A stretch of 44,615 nucleotides of DNA from JAWLEV01 sp041685915 (GCA_041685915.1 JAWLEV010000011.1:1-44615); one strand, 5' to 3'; shown: positions 1-6,606, counted from the stretch's first letter. The notes: generated by a model from the sequence alone, not told the origin. A program made the numbers and translations.

Positions 1-1
1 C

Positions 2-139
2 CTTCCCCTGGCCGCGGGCGTCCTGGCTTCCTATGGTATCCTATTATCACCGGCGGTGGGTGCTCTCCTGATGTCCATGAGCACGGTCATCGTGGCCGCC
101 AACGCCCAACTGCTGCGCAATCTTGATCTGGGGGAGTGA
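2..139 (+). CDS. Copper-type P1B ATPase, C-terminal fragment
   Basis: The last 45 residues of a protein that starts outside the window. They read LPLAAGVLASYGI, then a hydrophobic stretch with GALLMSMSTVIVAANAQLL, ending NLDLGE. This is the usual end of heavy-metal (P1B) ATPases: the last two membrane helices, with the MSxST and NAxxL residues that help form the metal transmembrane site in CopA/CopB. The family exports Cu+ or Ag+ across the inner membrane using ATP. The metal cannot be fixed from this end alone. Two small membrane proteins follow on the same strand, and another P1B ATPase starts at the other window edge. Confidence 0.85.
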   Translation, partial: LPLAAGVLASYGILLSPAVGALLMSMSTVIVAANAQLLRNLDLGE

Positions 140-206
140 GGACTGTCACGGAACAGAAAAGGGGTGGAAAAGCCGTCACGCTTTCGTTCATCACGATGAG
201 ATCACC

Positions 207-228
207 CTAAATGGGTGCCTGCATTTAG
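207..228. repeat. Small hairpin after the ATPase gene
   Basis: CTAAATG (207-213) and CATTTAG (222-228) form a 7-bp stem with an 8-nt loop. An alternative 5-bp pairing, CACCC with GGGTG (203-217), overlaps it. No T-tract follows directly, so it is a weak terminator at best. Confidence 0.35.
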
Positions 229-297
229 AGACAACCACTACAGGTAGCGGCATCGTCAATTTTGTGTCGACTTTTTTAATATCCTAGGTATCCCAAT

Positions 298-325
298 TTG
301 ACAGCCTGGGCATTCCGTGTATAAT
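298..325 (+). promoter_or_regulatory. Sigma70-type promoter upstream of the SHOCT genes
   Basis: TTGACA at 298-303 and TATAAT at 320-325, with a 16-nt spacer. Both hexamers match consensus. The sequence CCAATTTGACAG in front is identical to that of the promoter at 2404, and the spacer length is the same. Transcription would start near 332, inside the inverted repeat at 330-355. Confidence 0.75.
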
Positions 326-329
326 AACT

Positions 330-355
330 CCTAGTAATATTATATATTTAATAGG
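330..355 (+). promoter_or_regulatory. Candidate operator, CCTA-N18-TAGG
   Basis: CCTA (330-333) and TAGG (352-355) form an inverted repeat around an A/T-rich centre, starting 4 bp after the -10 box. 19 of its 26 positions are identical to 2436-2461, which sits at the same distance from the rrf2 promoter. A repressor bound here would cover the transcription start. The Rrf2 protein at 2471 is the obvious candidate; this is inference from position and the duplicate. Confidence 0.5.
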
Positions 356-397
356 TAAACTGATAAAATGGTTCATAGGCCAAAGGAGCTAAGGCGC

Positions 398-460
398 ATG
401 GCCAAGGGTCCAGTGCTCGGTATTTTGCCTAGATCGGGACGTGTGAAATCAGAACAATAA
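398..460 (+). CDS. Possible 20-residue microprotein
   Basis: ATG at 398 lies 9 nt after AAAGGAG (382-388). The frame encodes MAKGPVLGILPRSGRVKSEQ and ends at TAA 458-460. An upstream in-frame ATG at 368 would give 30 residues but has no ribosome binding site. The product is basic, with no recognised domain. It is the first frame after the promoter at 298, so it could be a leader peptide or a short real gene. The ribosome binding site is the only support. Confidence 0.25.
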   Translation: MAKGPVLGILPRSGRVKSEQ

Positions 461-502
461 GGTGTTGTACATCGTAGACTACAAGGTAACTAGGGGGTAA
501 CA

Positions 503-721
503 ATGTTTATGGGATTCGGCCTTTTGGTGTTGTTTGTGTTAGGCGGGCTTTTGTTCGGATTCTTGGGTGAGGGAAGGACTCTGACGAGCGATGGCAAGTC
601 GGCTCTGACCTTCCAGAAAAAGGAGAAACGATCGACGGCAAGCGAGATCCTGGATGAACGGCTCGCCCGCGGTGAGATCAGCGAAGAGGAATATGATAAG
701 ATCCGTACGCGGATTCAATAG
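503..721 (+). CDS. Small membrane protein with SHOCT domain
   Basis: 72 residues. Residues 1-21 form one hydrophobic helix (MGFGLLVLFVLGGLLFGFLG). The C-terminus, ASEILDERLARGEISEEEYDKIRTRI, is a SHOCT (short C-terminal) domain, recognisable by the pattern LxxRxxxGEIxxEEYxxIR. SHOCT domains are common at the ends of small membrane or phage-like proteins and may mediate oligomerisation; no enzymatic role is known. Ribosome binding site AGGGGG lies about 6 nt before the ATG. It is followed 14 nt later by a second SHOCT protein, and both end at a strong terminator, so they form a two-gene unit behind the promoter at 298. Confidence 0.75.
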   Translation: MFMGFGLLVLFVLGGLLFGFLGEGRTLTSDGKSALTFQKKEKRSTASEILDERLARGEISEEEYDKIRTRIQ

Positions 722-735
722 TAGGAGGGAATAAA

Positions 736-1044
736 ATGGGACTCTATTACCACGGTTTCGATTGGATCGATATGGGACGGCATGGCATGGGATGGCACGG
801 TATGGGCTGGGGGGGCGGCATGGGCATCGTGGCCTCGCTCCTAGGTTTCCTTTTCTTCCTGGGCCTGCTGGCCGTGCTGGCATTGGTGGCCGTCTGGGTG
901 ATACGGCGGCTGGGACACGAGGGAGTGGGGGTGCGACCTTCGGTTGCAGAGAGTGATGCACTGGACGTGGCGCGCCGACGATTGGCGGCTGGCGAGATAA
1001 CCGTTGACGAGTTTGAGGAGATACGAGGACGTTTGGGACGTTAA
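736..1044 (+). CDS. His/Met/Trp-rich membrane protein with SHOCT domain
   Basis: 102 residues. The N-terminus contains two HGMGW units (residues 16-25, encoded by two 15-bp repeats at 781-810) and is rich in His, Met, Trp and Gly, a composition typical of weak copper-binding segments. A long hydrophobic helix follows (about residues 32-56). The C-terminus, ALDVARRRLAAGEITVDEFEEIRGRL, is a SHOCT domain. AGGAGGG precedes the ATG by 7 nt. Its place after a copper-type ATPase suggests a role in copper handling; that is inference. Similar small His/Met-rich SHOCT proteins are often found beside metal-resistance genes. Confidence 0.7.
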   Translation: MGLYYHGFDWIDMGRHGMGWHGMGWGGGMGIVASLLGFLFFLGLLAVLALVAVWVIRRLGHEGVGVRPSVAESDALDVARRRLAAGEITVDEFEEIRGRLGR

Positions 1045-1058
1045 GGCGAGGATTGAAA

Positions 1059-1101
1059 GGCCGTCATGCCCTCGTCCGGTACGGCATGACGGCCCTTTTT
1101 T
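1059..1101 (+). terminator. Intrinsic terminator after the SHOCT pair
   Basis: A perfect 12-bp stem, GGCCGTCATGCC (1059-1070) with GGCATGACGGCC (1083-1094), a 12-nt loop and six T residues (1096-1101). It separates the copper/SHOCT unit from the sulfur genes. Confidence 0.95.
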
Positions 1102-1220
1102 CAAATAGATCTTGATTAACATATAGCGTAGCGACTGGAACATTCAGGGCTGGAGAGGATACTATGGGACATATTTTGCGCAAAGGCCATTAGTTGACTG
1201 GTATTATGGAGGTCTAGGAG

Positions 1221-2363
1221 ATGAGACCGATCTATTTGGACTATAACGCCACCACACCTATCGCCTCCCAGGTGGCTAAAGCGATGGAGCCCTATCTTTA
1301 CGAGCAGTTTGGCAATCCTTCCAGCAGCCACCCCTATGGCGTCGTGGCCAGGCAGGCCGTGGACGCCGCCCGCGCCCAGGTAGCGGGGCTGCTGGGCTGC
1401 CGGCCTGCCGAGGTGATCTTTACCAGCGGCGGCACCGAGAGTAATAACTATGCCATCAAGGGTGTGGCCCTGGGGAATCCTGAACAGAAGGGCCACATCA
1501 TTACCTCGGCAGTGGAACATCCGGCCGTCACCGAGGTGTGCAACTGGCTGGAGAGTCGAGGCTTTCGGATCACCGTGCTGCCGGTGGATGCGCACGGCCT
1601 GGTGGATCCCGCCGATCTGGAGCGGGCCATCACGCCCGATACACTGCTGGTGACGGTGATGCACGCCAACAACGAGGTGGGCACTATTCAGCCGGTCGCC
1701 GAGTTGGCTGAGATCGCTCACGAGCATGACGCGCTCATGCACACCGATGCCGCTCAATCGGTGGGCAAGATCCCGGTCAAGTTGGACGCCCTGGATGTGG
1801 ACCTGCTTTCCATCGCAGGGCACAAGCTGTATGCGCCCAAAGGGATCGGCGCACTTTATGTTCGCGGCGGCGTACAACTGGCCAAACTGCTGCATGGCGC
1901 GGGACAAGAGGGCGGTCGCCGCCCCGGCACGGAAAACGTGCTCGAGATCGTGGGACTGGGCCAGGCATGTCAGGTGGCTGGTCGAGATTTGGAGGAGAAT
2001 GGGGCTCATTTTCAGGCGGTGCGCGATCGCCTTTATGAGGGATTGTTACGCGAGCTGGGTGATGGGGTGGTCAGATTGAACGGCCATCCCGACAAGCGCC
2101 TGCCCAATACGCTTAGCCTCAGTTTTCGGGGCGTGGAAGCCAACACGCTGTTAGCGGAGATTGGCGAGAAAGTGGCGGCCTCCGCCGGAGCGGCTTGCCA
2201 TGCAGCGGAGGTGGACATCTCGGCGGTACTTGGGGCGATGGAGGTGCCGGTGGAGTGGGCTATGGGAACAGTTCGTTTTTCAGTGGGGCGTGGCACTACC
2301 GCCGAAGAGGTAGATCAGGCGGTGAAGATCGTGGCCGAGGCGGTGGGTCGACTCCGATCGTAG
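1221..2363 (+). CDS. Cysteine desulfurase, NifS/IscS family (copy 1)
   Basis: 380 residues, PLP enzyme that removes sulfur from L-cysteine as a persulfide, giving alanine. Lys202 in SIAGHKLYAPKG binds PLP, and TSGGTESNN (68-76) binds its phosphate. The catalytic cysteine is Cys326 in the loop SAGAACHAAEVDIS. This differs from the STGSACTAG loop of copy 2 at 5430, so the two enzymes probably serve different acceptors. GGAGG lies 9 nt before the ATG. The next gene is an Rrf2 regulator with its own promoter, an arrangement like iscR-iscS, but no iscU, iscA or hscAB is in the window. No clear promoter is seen in 1102-1220. Confidence 0.93.
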   Translation: MRPIYLDYNATTPIASQVAKAMEPYLYEQFGNPSSSHPYGVVARQAVDAARAQVAGLLGCRPAEVIFTSGGTESNNYAIKGVALGNPEQKGHIITSAVEHPAVTEVCNWLESRGFRITVLPVDAHGLVDPADLERAITPDTLLVTVMHANNEVGTIQPVAELAEIAHEHDALMHTDAAQSVGKIPVKLDALDVDLLSIAGHKLYAPKGIGALYVRGGVQLAKLLHGAGQEGGRRPGTENVLEIVGLGQACQVAGRDLEENGAHFQAVRDRLYEGLLRELGDGVVRLNGHPDKRLPNTLSLSFRGVEANTLLAEIGEKVAASAGAACHAAEVDISAVLGAMEVPVEWAMGTVRFSVGRGTTAEEVDQAVKIVAEAVGRLRS

Positions 2364-2403
2364 GGAGCATGGGGTTGGTTCAGAAGGTGTGAGATTATCC
2401 AAT

Positions 2404-2431
2404 TTGACAGGGGGTCAATCTTGAGTATAAT
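2404..2431 (+). promoter_or_regulatory. Promoter of the rrf2-cysK operon
   Basis: TTGACA (2404-2409), 16-nt spacer, TATAAT (2426-2431), both consensus. It starts 41 bp after the desulfurase stop codon, so the regulator and the genes behind it can be transcribed separately from copy 1. The flanking CCAATTTGACAG matches the promoter at 298. Confidence 0.85.
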
Positions 2432-2435
2432 AATT

Positions 2436-2461
2436 CCTACTAATTCTGTATGCTTTATAGG
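2436..2461 (+). promoter_or_regulatory. Candidate Rrf2 operator, CCTA-N18-TAGG
   Basis: CCTA (2436-2439) and TAGG (2458-2461), 18 nt apart, beginning 5 nt after the -10 box and ending 9 nt before the regulator's ATG. It is the counterpart of 330-355. Rrf2 proteins commonly repress their own promoters through A/T-rich dyads of this size, so autoregulation is likely. No biochemical support is available from sequence. Confidence 0.55.
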
Positions 2462-2470
2462 GATAAAAAG

Positions 2471-2914
2471 ATGAAATTGAACACCAAAACGCGCTATGGT
2501 ACCAGGGCCATGTTGGAGTTAGCATTGAAAGAAGAGCCGGGGCCGCTGAGTGCCAAGGAGGTAGCGGAGGGTCAGGACGTATCCGTCAAATACCTGGAGT
2601 CTCTACTGGCCGCGTTGCGCAAGGCCGGTCTTGTCAGGAGCATACGTGGAGCCGGGGGGGGCTATGTCCTGGCCAGGCCTCCGGAGGAGATCACGGTGCG
2701 TGAGATATTCGAGGTGTTCGAGGGGACTCAGAGGTTCGTGCCCTGTACCGACGATCCCGATCTGTGCGAGCGGAGCAAGATCTGTCCCACCCATGAGGTG
2801 TGGGCCGAGATGTTCGAATCCTGTATGGACGTTCTCGAGTCGTGGACGGTAAAAGATCTGGCCCAGCGCGCCAGAGAGAAGCGTTGTTCCTTATCTGACA
2901 TGTACCATATATAA
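2471..2914 (+). CDS. Rrf2-family regulator with IscR-like Fe-S ligands
   Basis: 147 residues. The start at 2471 gives MKLNTKTRYGTRAMLELAL, the standard beginning of Rrf2 proteins; an in-frame ATG at 2450 lies inside the operator and is rejected. Winged-helix DNA-binding domain about 1-70, with recognition helix SVKYLESLLAALRKAGLV and wing RGAGGGY. Cys92, Cys99, Cys105 and His108 give C-x6-C-x5-C-x2-H, close to IscR (Cys92, Cys98, Cys104, His107), so a [2Fe-2S] cluster is likely. CysK follows 20 nt later. In Bacillus the related regulator CymR works as a complex with CysK, so either cluster status or CysK could be its signal. It probably controls its own operon and the promoter at 298. Confidence 0.9.
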   Translation: MKLNTKTRYGTRAMLELALKEEPGPLSAKEVAEGQDVSVKYLESLLAALRKAGLVRSIRGAGGGYVLARPPEEITVREIFEVFEGTQRFVPCTDDPDLCERSKICPTHEVWAEMFESCMDVLESWTVKDLAQRAREKRCSLSDMYHI

Positions 2915-2934
2915 CAGGCAATAGGAGAGAACCA

Positions 2935-3870
2935 ATGAGTAGGATATTCAGAGATGTCACAGAGACCATCGGAAACACCCCTTTGGTAAGGTTGAATCGC
3001 ATCGCTGCCGGTGTGGAGGCCCAGGTGGTGGCCAAGCTCGAATCTTTCAATCCGCTATCCAGCGTCAAGGACCGCATTGCCGTGAGCATGATCGCGGCGG
3101 GAGAGAAGGCGGGGGAAATAGATCCCGACACGACCATTATAGAGCCCACCAGCGGCAATACGGGCATCGGTCTAGGCTTTGTCTGCGCGGCGCGGGGTTA
3201 TGATCTTATCCTCACCATGCCTGACACCATGAGCGTGGAACGTCGAAACCTGCTCAAGGCCTTTGGTGCCGAATTGGTATTGACGCCAGGATCGGAGGGT
3301 ATGAGCGGAGCCATCGATAGGGCGGGGGAGCTCTTGGCTGATATCCCCAACAGTTTCATGCCCCAGCAGTTCAAAAACCCTGCTAACCCCCAGATCCACC
3401 GCGAGACGACGGCGGAGGAGATATGGCGCGACACTGACGGTGCGGTGGACATCTTTGTTGCCGGCGTGGGTACGGGCGGCACCATCACCGGCGTGGCAGA
3501 GGTTCTTAAGGAACGCAAGCCGGAAGTGGAGGTCATCGCCGTCGAGCCAGAGAATTCGCCTGTGCTCTCGGGTGGGGAGGCGGGCTCCCACAAGATCCAG
3601 GGTATTGGCGCAGGGTTTGTGCCCGACGTGCTGCGTCCGGAATTGGTGGATGAGGTAATTCCTATCGCCGATGCCCAGGCTGCCGAGACGGCGCGCCGGC
3701 TGGCGCGGGAGGAGGGGCTGTTCGTGGGCGTCTCTTCGGGGGCCGCCATGGCCGCTGCCCTGCAGGTGGCCGCTCGCCCCGAGAATGGGGATAGACTCAT
3801 CGTCGTCGTCCTGCCGGACACCGGCGAGAGATACCTGAGTACCGAGTTATTTGAGGAAAGCGAGCCCTAA
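2935..3870 (+). CDS. cysK: Cysteine synthase
   Basis: 311 residues, PLP-dependent O-acetylserine sulfhydrylase that makes cysteine from O-acetylserine and sulfide. Lys45 in NPLSSVKDR binds PLP; TSGNTG and GTGGTITG hold substrate and cofactor phosphate; GSHKIQGIGAGFVP is the usual late motif. AGGAGA precedes the ATG. It lies directly after the regulator and before a MoaD/ThiS-like carrier. CysE at 12916 would supply O-acetylserine. Some relatives (CysM of actinobacteria) take sulfur from a carrier thiocarboxylate instead of free sulfide, and the neighbouring carrier makes this worth testing. The substrate preference is not decided by the motifs I can see. Confidence 0.94.
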   Translation: MSRIFRDVTETIGNTPLVRLNRIAAGVEAQVVAKLESFNPLSSVKDRIAVSMIAAGEKAGEIDPDTTIIEPTSGNTGIGLGFVCAARGYDLILTMPDTMSVERRNLLKAFGAELVLTPGSEGMSGAIDRAGELLADIPNSFMPQQFKNPANPQIHRETTAEEIWRDTDGAVDIFVAGVGTGGTITGVAEVLKERKPEVEVIAVEPENSPVLSGGEAGSHKIQGIGAGFVPDVLRPELVDEVIPIADAQAAETARRLAREEGLFVGVSSGAAMAAALQVAARPENGDRLIVVVLPDTGERYLSTELFEESEP

Positions 3871-3878
3871 AGGAGCAT

Positions 3879-3906
3879 GGCCCGCCCCGTGTCTGCTGGG
3901 CGGGCC
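3879..3906 (+). repeat. Hairpin between cysK and the carrier gene
   Basis: GGCCCGCCC (3879-3887) pairs with GGGCGGGCC (3898-3906), a perfect 9-bp G/C stem with a 10-nt loop. No T-tract follows, so full termination is unlikely. It may be a processing or mRNA-stability element that lowers expression of the genes after cysK. Confidence 0.6.
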
Positions 3907-3935
3907 CATCGCATGGTGAAGGAGTAGGTGTAGGT

Positions 3936-4172
3936 ATGGAGATCAGCGTCGAACTGGTGGGTTTCCCGGAAGAGTTCGAGGGGCCCGAGATGTTGGAGGA
4001 TGGCGGGGATCTGCAGGTTCCGGAGGGTGCCACGGTGGAGGCCGTGCTTCAGCGGTTGGAACTGGCGCACAAGAATTTGCTGCCCGTCGTGAACGGTAAG
4101 TTGTGTTCTCATTCTATCGTTCTCCACGAGCGGGATTCCGTGCGCCTGGTGGCCCCCATGGGGGGCGGCTGA
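3936..4172 (+). CDS. MoaD/ThiS-like sulfur carrier protein
   Basis: 78 residues, beta-grasp fold. It ends in PMGGG, with the terminal Gly-Gly that an E1-like enzyme adenylates and converts to a thiocarboxylate. The core VPEGATVEAVLQRLEL and LPVVNGKLCSHSIVLHERDSVRLVAP is typical of ThiS/MoaD, where the C-terminal tail reaches the partner active site. AGGAG lies before the ATG. Its neighbours are CysK and LarE, with a MoeB/ThiF-type E1 in the same run of genes (10871) and no molybdopterin or thiamin genes in sight. It may therefore deliver sulfur for amino acid synthesis, like CysO or HcyS, rather than serve molybdopterin. The tail already ends in glycine, so no trimming protease is needed. Confidence 0.85.
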   Translation: MEISVELVGFPEEFEGPEMLEDGGDLQVPEGATVEAVLQRLELAHKNLLPVVNGKLCSHSIVLHERDSVRLVAPMGGG

Positions 4173-4217
4173 ACCCGAGCGAGAATACCGAACTGATAAT
4201 GACTTGTAGAGGATACT

Positions 4218-5045
4218 ATGGTCAATCAAACAAAGATCGACGCGCTCAATGACAGATTGTCCGAACTGGATAGCGTCGTGGTGGCCTTTTCCGGTGGGGT
4301 CGACAGTACATTGCTTCTTGCCATGTCCGTGGAGGCTCTGGGACCGGAGCGCGTCCTGGCGGTGACGGCGAACTCGCCCACCCTTCCCGAGAGCGAATTC
4401 GGGGAGACGCAAGCGTTGACCAGAGAGCTTGGGGTCGAGCACAAGATCGTCGACACAAAGGAGTTGGACGATCCGCGCTTTGCCAGCAACCCACGGAACC
4501 GCTGTTACTATTGCAAGAGGGAGCTCTTTGATCGACTTTGGCAGGTTGCTGAAGGGGAGGGCTTTCAACACGTCGTCTATGGAGCGACGGCGGCCGATCT
4601 GGGCGATCACCGGCCGGGAATGCAGGCCGCGGAGGAGGCGGGCGCCATAGCGCCCTTGCTGGAGGCGGGGTTGACTAAAGAAGAGGTACGGGAGCTTTCC
4701 CGTGAGCTGGGCTTGCCCACATGGGACAAGCCGGCCATGGCCTGTCTGGCCTCTCGCTTTCCTTACGGCGACGCCATCACGCAGGACAGTCTCTTGCAGG
4801 TGGAGAAAGCGGAGCATCTCCTGCGGAACGAACTGGATTTCAGGCAGGTTCGCGTGCGTCATCATGGTACCATAGCGCGCATCGAGATAGAGCCCGCAGA
4901 GTTTGGGCGTCTGTTACAAGAGTCGACGAGGAAACGTGTCGTGTTCGAGTTTAAAGGACTTGGTTTTGTGCATATCGCTCTCGACCTGCTGGGATTTCGC
5001 AGTGGAAGCATGAACGAGGTTGTGTCACTATCTGAGAGCACCTGA
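4218..5045 (+). CDS. larE: LarE-type ATP-dependent sulfurtransferase
   Basis: 275 residues, PP-loop enzyme. SGGVDS (25-30) binds ATP. Cys176 in KPAMACLASRFPYG is at the same position as the sacrificial cysteine of Lactiplantibacillus LarE, which gives its sulfur to the nickel-pincer cofactor precursor. Cys96 and Cys99 (RCYYCK) are also present, so a three-cysteine, cluster-dependent version is possible. GAGG precedes the ATG. larA, larB and larC are absent from the window. The position between a sulfur carrier and a desulfurase suggests either that the lar genes are elsewhere or that this enzyme thiolates another substrate. Confidence 0.85.
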   Translation: MVNQTKIDALNDRLSELDSVVVAFSGGVDSTLLLAMSVEALGPERVLAVTANSPTLPESEFGETQALTRELGVEHKIVDTKELDDPRFASNPRNRCYYCKRELFDRLWQVAEGEGFQHVVYGATAADLGDHRPGMQAAEEAGAIAPLLEAGLTKEEVRELSRELGLPTWDKPAMACLASRFPYGDAITQDSLLQVEKAEHLLRNELDFRQVRVRHHGTIARIEIEPAEFGRLLQESTRKRVVFEFKGLGFVHIALDLLGFRSGSMNEVVSLSEST

Positions 5046-5077
5046 GCGAGGGAAAACGTACAAAGGAGGTAAAGCAG

Positions 5078-5425
5078 ATGCGTAAGAGGGGCAAGCGTTT
5101 GGAGGAGGCTGTAAGAGAGGGCCTGCGCAAGTGGACGTGGCGGCACGGCGTTACCCTAGTTCAATACGGCGATGGTAGTTTCGAGGTCATTCCGCCCGAC
5201 TATTTGACCGAGATCATCTGGGTGGGATATGAACATGTCGAGAGGGTTTTTGGCAATCTTCGCAATCGAGCGCTGGACGCCGGCCTGGACTTTCCACTTG
5301 AAGAATCAGAAGTACGATGGCTGACGAATCGTATACGCGAGGAAGCGTTGGAAGTACCCTCGGATGTGGCGTCGGACCGTGCGCGAGAGGTGTCCCGACG
5401 TGTCGAGTCATTTGAGGAGCTGTGA
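5078..5425 (+). CDS. Hypothetical protein in the sulfur operon
   Basis: 115 residues, not recognised. It starts MRKRGKRLEEAVREGLRKW behind a perfect AAAGGAGGT, and ends 4 nt before the ATG of desulfurase copy 2, so it is surely translated with it. Charged, mostly helical, no cysteine, no membrane segment or signal peptide. A central stretch, TLVQYGDGSFEVIPPDYLTEIIWVG, looks like a small beta hairpin; the C-terminal half is rich in Arg/Glu and probably helical. The absence of cysteine argues against a sulfur carrier role; a scaffold or adaptor is possible but unproven. Confidence 0.75.
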   Translation: MRKRGKRLEEAVREGLRKWTWRHGVTLVQYGDGSFEVIPPDYLTEIIWVGYEHVERVFGNLRNRALDAGLDFPLEESEVRWLTNRIREEALEVPSDVASDRAREVSRRVESFEEL

Positions 5426-5429
5426 ATCC

Positions 5430-6602
5430 ATGAGGAGAGTGTATCTGGATCACGCAGCCACCACGCCCGCCCGACCCGAGGTGCTGGAGACGATGATGTA
5501 CTGTCATAAAGAGGTTATAGGTAACGCCTCCAGTCTGCATATGTCTGGCCAGGAGTCCAAGCGTGCCTTGGAGGGAGCAAGGCGAACTGTGGCGCAGATA
5601 TTGGGGGCGGATCCCAGGGAGATATACTTTACCGGCGGTGGCACGGAGAGCGATAATCTGGCCGTCAAAGGTATGGCGCGTGCCAACGGGAATCGCGGCG
5701 GGCATGTGATAACCTCGTCCGTCGAGCATCATGCCGTACTCCATAGCTGTCAGCAATTGGAAAAGGAGGGCTATGAGGTGACCTATCTCCCTGTGGATCG
5801 TCACGGACTTTTGGATCTCGACGCCCTGGCCGCCAGTATCCGCGAGGATACGATATTGATCAGCATCATGTTGGCCAATAACGAGGTGGGCACCATCCAC
5901 CCTCTGGCCAAGGTTAGCGGCGTGGCCGAGGAGTACGACATTCCTGTACATACGGACGCCGTCCAGGCCATGGGCAAACGGCCTGTTGACGTGGATGCCC
6001 TGGGTGTCGACCTGCTCTCCCTGACGGCCCACAAATTCTATGGGCCCAAAGGCGTGGGGGTGCTTTTCGTTCGCCAGGGAACGCGCATCTCCCCCCTGTT
6101 GCACGGCGGTCACCAGGAACGGACCCTTTGTCCTGGAACCGAGGATGTTCCCGGCATTGTGGGGCTGGAGACTGCCCTTGAGTTGGCCCATGAGGAGATG
6201 GACGAGACGTCAGCACGCCTTGGAAGGCTAAGGGACCAATTGCAAAGGGAGATCGAGGGACGTATCCCCGACGTGGAACTCAACGGTCATCCCACGTTGC
6301 GGCTGCCCAATATACTGAATATGAGCTTTGCGGGGGTGGAAGGAGAGTCACTTCTCATGGCCCTCGACACACGGGGGATCGCCGTGTCCACGGGCTCGGC
6401 CTGCACGGCGGGCTCCACGGATCCCTCACACGTGTTACAGGCCATGGGTGTGGGCCGCGATCGCGCCCAGGGGAGCCTGCGTTTCTCGCTGGGCCGGGAC
6501 AACGACGCGGAGGATATCGAGTACGTGGTGGCCGCGCTGGCGGAGATCGTCGAGCGCTTGCGCGAACTGTCGCCAACCTATTCTGGCGCGACGGGGGCCT
6601 GA
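5430..6602 (+). CDS. Cysteine desulfurase, IscS type (copy 2)
   Basis: 390 residues. The start at 5430 (MRRVYLDHAATTP) matches the family and lies 10 nt after GAGGAG; a longer frame from 5364 would overlap the preceding gene. PLP lysine Lys202 in SLTAHKFYGPKG; phosphate-binding GGGTESDN; catalytic Cys325 in STGSACTAGSTDPSHVL, the classical IscS-type flexible loop. MnmA follows only 4 nt later. IscS gives persulfide sulfur to MnmA in other bacteria, and no Tus relay genes are here, so direct transfer is likely. Copy 1 at 1221 has a different active-site loop. Confidence 0.95.
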   Translation: MRRVYLDHAATTPARPEVLETMMYCHKEVIGNASSLHMSGQESKRALEGARRTVAQILGADPREIYFTGGGTESDNLAVKGMARANGNRGGHVITSSVEHHAVLHSCQQLEKEGYEVTYLPVDRHGLLDLDALAASIREDTILISIMLANNEVGTIHPLAKVSGVAEEYDIPVHTDAVQAMGKRPVDVDALGVDLLSLTAHKFYGPKGVGVLFVRQGTRISPLLHGGHQERTLCPGTEDVPGIVGLETALELAHEEMDETSARLGRLRDQLQREIEGRIPDVELNGHPTLRLPNILNMSFAGVEGESLLMALDTRGIAVSTGSACTAGSTDPSHVLQAMGVGRDRAQGSLRFSLGRDNDAEDIEYVVAALAEIVERLRELSPTYSGATGA

Positions 6603-6606
6603 TTTC

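Larger units (their letters stand above)
140..502. other. 363-bp intergenic region with promoter and operator
   Basis: Between the ATPase stop and the first SHOCT gene. It holds a small hairpin (207-228), a T-run near 271-276, a strong sigma70-type promoter (298-325), an inverted repeat over the start region (330-355) and a 20-codon reading frame with a good ribosome binding site (398-460). The predicted transcript has a leader of about 170 nt before the SHOCT gene at 503. I see no strong intrinsic terminator for the ATPase. Confidence 0.6.

Noticed and set aside
368..397. Upstream ATG giving a 30-residue frame
   Set aside because: No ribosome binding site; the inner ATG at 398 has one.
1116..2009. 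Long leftward open frame over desulfurase 1, about 297 codons
   Set aside because: Antisense shadow of a high-G/C gene; no ribosome binding site and no family match.
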